Shown here in pieces: positions 58,396 through 64,000 of a stretch of DNA of 64,000 nt. How positions within the stretch are numbered: position 1 is the stretch's first letter; each line of letters opens with the position of its first letter. The notes below the pieces were generated by a model. It did not search any database and was not told the origin of the DNA. It saw nothing but the letters and a program-made list of their open reading frames with translations. The position numbers were made by a program, and so were the translations under genes. Source of the stretch: Burkholderiales bacterium (GTDB lineage Bacteria; Pseudomonadota; Gammaproteobacteria; Burkholderiales; Burkholderiaceae_C); contig JACRPO010000003.1 of assembly GCA_016223165.1 (NCBI GenBank), forward strand, positions 484,646 through 548,645, read 5' to 3'.

Positions 58396-59145
58396 TCAGG
58401 TCTTGCCTGTCGTCTGCTGCGTCTGCTGGGTCTGCTGCATGCGCGGCGAGGCGGGCGCAACGAGTGCCGTGCCGGCACCCGCCGCCAGCGGCGTGAGCTG
58501 CTGGCCGTCGACCTGCACCGGCTGGCCGACGGCGATCGACTGCGACTGCGTGACGGTGCGCGTGCTGCCGTCGGCCATGCGCACCTTCACCTGGTACACC
58601 GTGCTCGCACGCTGGCGCTTCTCGACCTCGTGGCCGGCGACACCGCCGCCCACGGCGCCGATCACCGTCATTGCGTCCTTGCCCCGCCCGCCGCCTATCT
58701 GGTGGCCGACGACGCCGCCGAGCACGCCACCCACCACGGCGCCGACGCCGGTGCCCTCGCCCTTGCGCTGCACCGGCGTCACGGCCTGCACGACGCCGCA
58801 GTTGGCGCAGGCGGGCATGGCGGGTGCGGCGTTCGCGGGCCGGGTGTCCAGCGGTGTGGTGCGGCCGGAGTTGGCGCCTTGGCCGCCCGTGCCAGGTGCC
58901 GGCGCGGCGGCATGGCGCTCGGGCGTGGCGTTCGGTGCAGCGTTCGGTGCAGCGTTGGGCGCCGCCAGGGACGGCGCCGCCTGTGGCGTGCTTGCGTCAG
59001 CAGCCGCAGCGGCCTCGGGTGCGCGCACGTGCATGTAGCCCACGGCGCCGACCGCGCCGAGCGCGACCAGCGCGACGGCACCCGCCGCCAGCCAGGCCAG
59101 ATGCAGGCGTTTCGTCGAATCCGTGGGGATGGTGTGGGTATTCAT
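58396..59145 (-). CDS. Glycine-zipper 2TM domain envelope protein
   Basis: 249 residues. One N-terminal hydrophobic helix (LAWLAAGAVALVALGAVGAVGYMHV) anchors the protein, an Ala/Pro/Asn-rich linker follows (with APNAAPNAAPNA from a DNA repeat), then the glycine-zipper pair typical of the family (GVGAVVGGVLGGVVGHQIGGGRG and AMTVIGAVGGGVAGHEVEK). A short SH3-like C-terminal strand region (VYQVKVRMADGSTRTVTQSQSIAVGQPVQVDGQQL) and a Gln/Thr-repeat tail end it. Related proteins (17-kDa antigen, SlyB-type) sit in the envelope and react to stress. Confidence 0.82.
   Translation of the reverse strand: MNTHTIPTDSTKRLHLAWLAAGAVALVALGAVGAVGYMHVRAPEAAAAADASTPQAAPSLAAPNAAPNAAPNATPERHAAAPAPGTGGQGANSGRTTPLDTRPANAAPAMPACANCGVVQAVTPVQRKGEGTGVGAVVGGVLGGVVGHQIGGGRGKDAMTVIGAVGGGVAGHEVEKRQRASTVYQVKVRMADGSTRTVTQSQSIAVGQPVQVDGQQLTPLAAGAGTALVAPASPRMQQTQQTQQTTGKT
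58928..58963. repeat. 12-bp tandem repeat in the glycine-zipper gene linker
   Basis: Two exact units of GCGTTCGGTGCA and one changed unit (GCGTTGGGCGCC) encode APNAAPNAAPNA. A nine-base GTCTGCTGC repeat in the same gene (about 58413-58440) encodes the Gln-Gln-Thr tail. Confidence 0.88.
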
Positions 59146-59314
59146 TGGCTACGACTCCGGTTCGAGGGGACACGACTCTTGTGATGCAGCGCAGCAGCGC
59201 GGGTGCCGCGCTCGCTGTATCGAGTTGTGACTCGAGTGGCGACCTCGAGCGGTGACCTCGAGTCGTGGCGACGGCCCAGGGCTATGCTGCGGCGCCTCGT
59301 TGAAGGAGCATCCG

Positions 59315-59680
59315 ATGGACCTCGATGACAAGGGCCTGGCCACGCGCCGAGCCGTGCTCGGCGCCGCCTACGTCGACAACGCGCTCGCCAAGGCCACGCC
59401 GTTCACGGCGCCGTTGCAGGAGCTGGTGACGCGCCACGCGTGGGGCAACACGTGGCAACGCAAAGGCATCGACCTGCGCACGCGCAGCATCGTCACCGTC
59501 TCGATGCTGGTGGCGCTCGGCCGCATGCACGAGCTGAAGATCCACGTGCGCGGCGCGCTGAACAACGGCGTGACGAAGGAGGAGCTGCAGGAGATCTTCC
59601 TGCACGCCAGCGTCTACTGCGGCTTTCCGGCGGCGGTGGACGCCTTCCGCAACGCGGCCGAGGTGATCGACGCCGCGTGA
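59315..59680 (+). CDS. pcaC: 4-carboxymuconolactone decarboxylase-like protein
   Basis: 121 residues from ATG 59315 with AAGGAG at eight bases. The sequence RRAVLGAAYVDNALAKATPF, TRHAWGNTWQRKGIDLRTRSIVTVSMLVALGRMHELKIHVRGALNNGVTKEELQEIFLHASVYCGFPAAVDAF follows PcaC closely in length and pattern. PcaC turns 4-carboxymuconolactone into 3-oxoadipate enol-lactone in the protocatechuate branch. Other pca genes of that branch are not in the window, so a related decarboxylase of the same family cannot be excluded. Confidence 0.8.
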   Translation: MDLDDKGLATRRAVLGAAYVDNALAKATPFTAPLQELVTRHAWGNTWQRKGIDLRTRSIVTVSMLVALGRMHELKIHVRGALNNGVTKEELQEIFLHASVYCGFPAAVDAFRNAAEVIDAA

Positions 59681-59741
59681 GGATGACCTGATGTGGCGAA
59701 GCCCGCGGGCGCGCACCGCGCCGGTCCTCGCACATCACCGT

Positions 59742-60794
59742 TCACGCCACGCGCCCGAACCACAGCACCGCAAGCCCCGCCCCCGCCGCGAGCAGGAGGG
59801 CCGCGGCCGCGGCCAGCAGGGCCGTCAGTTCGGTCTCGCGCCTGCTCACCTGCAGCTGCGAGCCGAGGTTCTGGTAGACGCTGCGCAGCGCCTCGGCGGT
59901 GCCGGCGTGGTGGTACTCGCCGCCGGTCATCTTCGCCACTTGGCGCAGAGTGGGCTCGTCCAGTTGCAGGTAGGGGGCCATGCCCTCGCCCATGGCGAGA
60001 TGGCCGTCGGGGGTGCCCAGGCCCACGACGTGGATCCGCACGCCGCGGTCGGCGGCCATCTTCGCCGCCTCCACCGTGTCGACGCCCGTGGTGCGGCGGC
60101 CGTCGGTGAGCAGGATGATCGCGGCCGCGTCGTAGGAGCCGGGCGGCACCGGCGTGATCTGCTTCGGCGGCGCTTTCGCTTTCGCCGGTCTCCCGGCCCT
60201 GTCGTCCAGGCTGCGCCCGCTGCGGCGCGCGCCGAAGGTCATCTCGGTGAGGTCGATGCCGTGGTCGGGGAACAGCTCGGCCAGGCAGAGCACGATGCCG
60301 TTGCCGATGGCCGTGCCCAGCTGCATCTGGATGGCCTCGACCACACCGACGAGCGCGGCGCGGTCGAGCGTGGCCTGCTGCGCCACCTGGGCGCTGCCGG
60401 CGAAGGTGACCAGCCCCACTTCGATGTTCCGCGGCACCTCGGCCAGGAAGGCCTTGGCCGCTTCCTGCGCGGCCACCATGCGGGTGGGCTTGACGTCCTC
60501 CACGCGCATGCTGCGCGAGATGTCCATCGCCAGCATGATCGTCGACCTGGCCCAGGGCAGCGTCACCGGCGCGGTGGGGCGCGCGAGGGCCAGCCCCAGC
60601 AGCGACAGTGCCATCAGGATGAGTGCCGGCGGCACATGCCGCCGCCACGGGCGGCCCGCCGCCGCGCGAGCGACGTTCAGGCTGGGGAGCTTGAGCGCTG
60701 TCTTGGCCCCGCGACGCAGCAGCCACAGGTAGAGCACCACCATCAAGGGCAGTGCCAGCAGCCACCACAGGTTGTCAGGCCACAGGAAGTTCAT
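59742..60794 (-). CDS. VWA-domain membrane protein (BatA-like)
   Basis: 350 residues from ATG 60794 with GGAGGAG. Two N-terminal hydrophobic helices (DNLWWLLALPLMVVLYLWLL and PPALILMALSLLGLALA) are followed by a von Willebrand factor A domain with a complete MIDAS motif (DISRSM, later LTDGRRTTG), and a third helix ends the protein. BatA-type proteins act with a MoxR ATPase in envelope functions, but no MoxR gene adjoins it here. An insertion of about 25 residues rich in Lys/Pro/Ala (RSGRSLDDRAGRPAKAKAPPKQ) splits the domain. Confidence 0.85.
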   Translation of the reverse strand: MNFLWPDNLWWLLALPLMVVLYLWLLRRGAKTALKLPSLNVARAAAGRPWRRHVPPALILMALSLLGLALARPTAPVTLPWARSTIMLAMDISRSMRVEDVKPTRMVAAQEAAKAFLAEVPRNIEVGLVTFAGSAQVAQQATLDRAALVGVVEAIQMQLGTAIGNGIVLCLAELFPDHGIDLTEMTFGARRSGRSLDDRAGRPAKAKAPPKQITPVPPGSYDAAAIILLTDGRRTTGVDTVEAAKMAADRGVRIHVVGLGTPDGHLAMGEGMAPYLQLDEPTLRQVAKMTGGEYHHAGTAEALRSVYQNLGSQLQVSRRETELTALLAAAAALLLAAGAGLAVLWFGRVA

Positions 60795-60993
60795 CGGCTC
60801 CTCCGGGCGCACCGGGCCAGCGCGTTCCCCAGGTGCGATCAAGGCGCCTGCGAGAAGGGCACGAGGCGCGCATTCTGTGAGCGATCGAGCGTCCGCGCAC
60901 CGCCCTCGTCCGCGAGGACTCCTGGCGGGCATGACGCCGGCGCCCCCAGGCCGACCACCGCCGGAAGTGAGCGGCCCGCCGAACCGCGCCCCG

Positions 60994-61665
60994 TCAGGCG
61001 CCGAAATACCTCCACTGCCCCTCGGAGATGACCTCGACCTTGCCGCCCGCCACCTGGATGGCTGTCTCGTCGTCGATGGCGTAGGCCGGGCCGCCGATGC
61101 GGGCGGCCCACTTCTCCGCGTGGGCCATCGTGTTCTCGGCGAAGCCCGGGTAGTCCAGGTGCGGGAAGATCGAGAAGCCGACGACCCCGAGCGCCGCGTC
61201 GTCACCGGTGATGGAGGGCTTCGTTTCCACGAACTCCTCGCCCACGCGCGGCGTCATCACCATGCTGCCAGCGCTCAAGCCCACCCAGACGGTTCGCTCC
61301 AGCGAAGGCAGCAGCGAAGCGAGCCCCGATTGCCGCATCCAGTGGCACAGGTACAGGGCATCACCGCCCTCCACCAGCAAGACGTCCGCCTCCCGGACCC
61401 AGGGCACCCAGCGCTCTGCGCCGATGCTGGGCAGCGCGGTGAGCTCCAGCACGCCCAGGGACTTCCACCCCAGTTCGCACATGGGACAGCCGGACTGGCC
61501 CGTGATGAACCGCCAGGCGCCGCCGGGGCTGCCTTGCGGGTGCCCGTACAACGCCGTGGGGATGCACAGGGCATGGGCCTCGGCGATGGGCTTGCCCAGC
61601 AGACCGACCAACGCGTCGCGGATGCTGGTGTTCTTGAGACCCCCGGAAGTCAGAAGAAGCTTCAT
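60994..61665 (-). CDS. Peptidase E-like protein (family S51, class I glutamine amidotransferase fold)
   Basis: 223 residues from ATG 61665 with AGGAGG upstream. The start MKLLLTSGGLKNTSIRDALVGLLGK, VWVGLSAGSMVMTP with the nucleophile Ser and SIFPHLDYPGF match S51 peptidases (PepE, cyanophycinase group). PepE cleaves Asp-X dipeptides; this homologue may have another substrate. Its ATG overlaps the stop of a 20-codon leader ORF. Confidence 0.83.
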   Translation of the reverse strand: MKLLLTSGGLKNTSIRDALVGLLGKPIAEAHALCIPTALYGHPQGSPGGAWRFITGQSGCPMCELGWKSLGVLELTALPSIGAERWVPWVREADVLLVEGGDALYLCHWMRQSGLASLLPSLERTVWVGLSAGSMVMTPRVGEEFVETKPSITGDDAALGVVGFSIFPHLDYPGFAENTMAHAEKWAARIGGPAYAIDDETAIQVAGGKVEVISEGQWRYFGA

Positions 61666-61724
61666 AGGCCTTCCTCCTGAAGTGCCGCTGGACGTGCCTC
61701 CAAACCGAAGATCGTCTTTGCCAT
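61662..61724 (-). CDS. 20-codon leader ORF coupled to the peptidase E-like gene
   Basis: ATG at 61724 has AGGAGG five bases upstream. The frame codes for MAKTIFGLEARPAALQEEG and a final Leu, and its TGA overlaps the ATG of the peptidase gene (ATGA). Its own last codons contain the AGGAGG that serves the peptidase gene. It may be a translation-coupling leader or the start of a small peptide. Confidence 0.55.
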   Translation of the reverse strand: MAKTIFGLEARPAALQEEGL

Positions 61725-61963
61725 GAGGCCTCCTGTGGTTGCCTGAGGTTGGCGCCCGGTGGACATGGGCGCCCCACGCGGACGACGAACGACCAAGTCG
61801 AAATTCGACATGCTCGTCGGTGGTGGCGCATCGGCACTCGAGCTCCTTGAGCTTGCTCAACGCGACCGGCGTGCCCGCCTTCAAGAATGCACGCACGCCC
61901 TGACGCGTCCTGAATGCGGCGCGGTTCATTCAGTGGCGCAAAGCAGAAGGGATGGATAGCGTG

Positions 61964-62632
61964 ATGCGGCGAACAAGGCCCCTGCCTTTCCGCGGGCTCG
62001 CCCTGGCGCTCACGTTCAGCCTCCTTCAAGGGGCTTGTGGCGGCGGCGGCGACGCCGGAGGCGACGTGACGCCACCCGCCAACATCACGGGCGATGCGGT
62101 GCTCGAGATCCAGATCGTCGATGGTGGCCGCAACAGCACGCCCCCGGCGCCACCGGCGGGCTTCAGGTTACTGGACATCGACCTGAACGAGGGGACCGGC
62201 GGCAACTACATCTGGCTGTACTACAGGACCGGCAAGGCCGACGGCTCCGAAGGTCAGCCGGTCAGCCGCATCTACACGGTGGACGAGCACGACAACGAGA
62301 CTCCCCAGGGCGGCGTGAAGCTGCCGGTCAACCTGAACGAAAACGCCTACGAAGGGGGCGTGCCCAAGCTGCTGTGGCTCTACATGGTCAAGGGCAACTG
62401 GCCGGTCGCCCGGTGCGTGGTGGTCGACAACCGGACCAAGGGCAAGAGGGTGTACGGCCCACCGGAAGCGGCGAGCAAATACCAGATCGAGTGGGTGCGC
62501 GAGTTGCTGCCCGACCAATGGGGGCCGCCCTACTCCGACCTCCCTTCGGATGTCCAGGACCTGAACGAAGGGGAGTCCTTCCCTCCCTTCCTCATCAGCG
62601 ACTACATCTACATCGGTTACTGCAAGGACTAG
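61964..62632 (+). CDS. Lipoprotein with an MABP/Vps62-like segment
   Basis: 222 residues from ATG 61964; ATG 61952 directly abuts its ribosome binding site and is less likely. The signal ends in the lipobox LLQGAC followed by a Gly/Asp tether. The core has AGFRLLDIDLNEGTGGNYIWLYYRTGKADG and PVSRIYTVDEHDN, resembling the DLNxGAGGxxIxLxYxR motif of MABP/Vps62-type beta-prism proteins that accompany pore-forming or membrane-binding domains. This resemblance is by eye. The next gene begins 14 bp downstream. Confidence 0.65.
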   Translation: MRRTRPLPFRGLALALTFSLLQGACGGGGDAGGDVTPPANITGDAVLEIQIVDGGRNSTPPAPPAGFRLLDIDLNEGTGGNYIWLYYRTGKADGSEGQPVSRIYTVDEHDNETPQGGVKLPVNLNENAYEGGVPKLLWLYMVKGNWPVARCVVVDNRTKGKRVYGPPEAASKYQIEWVRELLPDQWGPPYSDLPSDVQDLNEGESFPPFLISDYIYIGYCKD

Positions 62633-62645
62633 AAGACCCGGCGCC

Positions 62646-63686
62646 ATGGGACTGACCTATCGATCGCGGCTCGCGCTGCTGGTTCTCTTTCCTCAGTTGT
62701 GGTCGTGCGGCGGCGGCGGCGATTCGAGCCCGCCCGATTCCAGCGTCGGCCCCGAAGGGGGCGAACTGGCGGTGAACCCCAGCGACCCCGCCTACGGCTT
62801 CAAGATCGTGATCCCGGCCGGCGCCTTGAGCGAGCGCCGCACGATCGTGATCGACGGCTTCCTGGCCGCCTATCCGCCCACGCTGCCGGGCCCGGGCCTG
62901 CATCGCTACGCCGCGGGAGCCGTCGGCCTGAGGACGCACGGCGACAAGCCGTACGGCCTGGCAATGACCGTGCACGCCCCGCTGGGGACGATGGCGATGG
63001 CGGCGGGTGAGATCGCGTGCCTGTTCGGCTACGACGCCTCCACCGACACGTGGCATCTGATGGTGCCCGATGCCGTCGCGCGCGACGCCGCCGGCTCTGC
63101 CCGGATATCGGTCACGACCACCTATCACGACTACTTCGCCTGGGGCAAGGTCGTGCTGAGCGAGATCCCCGAGGTGTACTTGAGGCAGGTGGTCGACGCG
63201 AGGTTCGGCGGCGGCATCTCGGCCGCCGCCGCCGCTGAACTCGCACGCATCGCCCAACGGTCGGAGTTCGCGCAGGTGTCGCCCAACCGGGCCTCGCTGC
63301 TCGCCTTCCGCAACGGCTTCCTGGAGTTGTTCAAGCAGGGGCAGGCCACCTATCTGCTGGCAGAGCAAGCCAAGCTCGGCGCCTGCGGGACGGCCTGCGA
63401 CGTGCTGTCCGACCGGTTCCTCGACGACGCCATGAGCTACGCCGGCAACCTCATCAGGATCAAGTGGTGGAGCTTCTTCGTCGGCGACATCTCGACCATC
63501 GCCGACGTGCTGATGTGGATCCACCTGATCAACCTGTACGCGGCGAACGAGCGCTTTCCCTGCAACTACAAGTGCGTCACCGAGACGTGCGGCGGCACCT
63601 TCTGGCAGGTCTATGCGGGGTATTGGTTCGCGGTGATCTGCCAGGAACTGATCGACACGGCCATTGCGAACGGGTGGGTGGACTGA
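62646..63686 (+). CDS. Lipoprotein with ZU5-like beta domain
   Basis: 346 residues. The signal ends in QLWSCGGGG. The next part (SVGPEGGELAVNPSDPAYGFKIVIPAGALSERRTIVIDGF, and FGYDASTDTWHLMVPD) has the pattern of ZU5-like domains (G-G-x-x-x-P-x-G-A-L), which occur in surface and cell-wall proteins. The C-terminal half is helical with several Cys (ACGTACDV, PCNYKCVTETCGG), probably disulfide-bonded. It probably forms an operon with the upstream lipoprotein; the function is unknown. Confidence 0.65.
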   Translation: MGLTYRSRLALLVLFPQLWSCGGGGDSSPPDSSVGPEGGELAVNPSDPAYGFKIVIPAGALSERRTIVIDGFLAAYPPTLPGPGLHRYAAGAVGLRTHGDKPYGLAMTVHAPLGTMAMAAGEIACLFGYDASTDTWHLMVPDAVARDAAGSARISVTTTYHDYFAWGKVVLSEIPEVYLRQVVDARFGGGISAAAAAELARIAQRSEFAQVSPNRASLLAFRNGFLELFKQGQATYLLAEQAKLGACGTACDVLSDRFLDDAMSYAGNLIRIKWWSFFVGDISTIADVLMWIHLINLYAANERFPCNYKCVTETCGGTFWQVYAGYWFAVICQELIDTAIANGWVD

Positions 63687-64000
63687 GCCGGTAGTTGACG
63701 GCAACGCAGCTCGTGCCGTTGCAGCGTTGTTGCTCACGAGCCGAGCGGGCGACTTCGACCGCCAGTGCGGCAAGGCCGCCTGCGCCGAGCCGCCGTCGGG
63801 GCTTAGGTCGGCGGTCGGCGCCCTGAGGGCGCCGACTCCGCTGCGATGCTCGCACCCGCGGCCCACGCCGCGGAACTCGCTGCGCTCACTTCGTTCGCTC
63901 TGCTCAGACACCCGCGGCGAGCCAGATGACGATGCGCGCGAGTACGCGCGCGGGCCACGGGTGCTGCGCTTCTCGCCGCCTCCGATGCGCCCCGCCGGCG
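63687..64000. other. 314-bp end region with hairpin but no gene
   Basis: After the last lipoprotein a perfect 10-bp stem (GTCGGCGCCC at 63814-63823, GGGCGCCGAC at 63827-63836) with a three-base loop may end transcription, though a T-run is missing. The rest (for example GCTGCGCTCACTTCGTTCGC around 63873) resembles intergenic repeats and has no ribosome binding site or motif. A gene may begin beyond the window. Confidence 0.5.

Noticed and set aside
59315..59680. Linking the pcaC-like gene to the hydroquinone operon as one pathway unit
   Set aside because: It lies 15 kb away on the other strand; the hydroquinone route reaches 3-oxoadipate without this enzyme.
1..64000. CRISPR arrays, tRNA or rRNA genes, insertion sequences or prophage
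   Set aside because: No regularly spaced repeats with unique spacers, no cloverleaf or rRNA-like segments and no transposase, integrase or phage structural proteins were seen.

Overview
The window is GC-rich chromosomal DNA with short intergenic gaps, frequent GTG and TTG starts, many 4-bp ATGA/GTGA gene overlaps and typical beta-proteobacterial gene content: Liv-type ABC transporter, DTW aminocarboxypropyltransferase, pcaC-type decarboxylase, hydroquinone catabolism and a phasin-like protein. It fits a soil or freshwater Burkholderiales member; this placement is inferred from gene families only. No rRNA, tRNA, CRISPR array, transposase or phage gene was seen.

Left part (1-13.5 kb), accessory in character. 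A partial gene at the edge and an NTF2-like gene read leftwards. Rightwards come a small membrane protein and then three translationally coupled genes: a zinc-dependent phospholipase C-like protein, a CARDB-like protein and a CobW/G3E GTPase. A 1790-residue YD-repeat (Rhs) protein with no visible toxin domain follows. After it lie 666 bp without a recognised gene and two decayed genes, a metallo-beta-lactamase-fold remnant with two mutually compensating frameshifts and an N-acyl-D-amino-acid deacylase remnant.

13-32 kb. An NTF2-like gene overlaps the tail of a Fic AMPylase on the opposite strand. Then come a tapT-like gene, a higBA-type toxin-antitoxin pair with a palindromic operator, a GMC oxidoreductase with its small subunit, a three-gene lipoprotein operon, a VOC protein, a class II aldolase, an exported small protein, an exported caspase-like protease with a WD40-like propeller, and two tandem paralogous lipoproteins.

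32-45.5 kb. This is the metabolic core. Thirteen genes on the minus strand start with a LysR regulator and encode a two-subunit hydroquinone 1,2-dioxygenase, 4-hydroxymuconic semialdehyde dehydrogenase, maleylacetate reductase, a branched-chain-type ABC importer (substrate-binding protein, two ATPases, two permeases), an NAD(P)-binding protein, a YciI-like protein and both subunits of a 3-oxoacid (3-oxoadipate) CoA-transferase. Together they would take hydroquinone to 3-oxoadipyl-CoA; only the thiolase and the hydroquinone-forming step are absent.

45.7-64 kb. A MetE C-terminal-like protein is followed by a repeat-rich spacer. A GntR-controlled operon comes next (2-oxoglutarate dioxygenase, SAF-domain oxidoreductase, DMT exporter, then a DUF2157-like membrane protein and an acetylpolyamine amidohydrolase-like enzyme). 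The rest are an SDR, a phasin/H1-like protein, a dienelactone hydrolase, an RraA-like protein, an aldo/keto reductase, a glycine-zipper protein, a PcaC-like decarboxylase, a VWA membrane protein, a peptidase-E-like protein preceded by a coupled 20-codon leader, and two lipoproteins.

A theme running through the whole window is short tandem duplication (mostly 12 bp, also 6, 14, 15 and 20 bp) at gene ends, gene starts and linkers.
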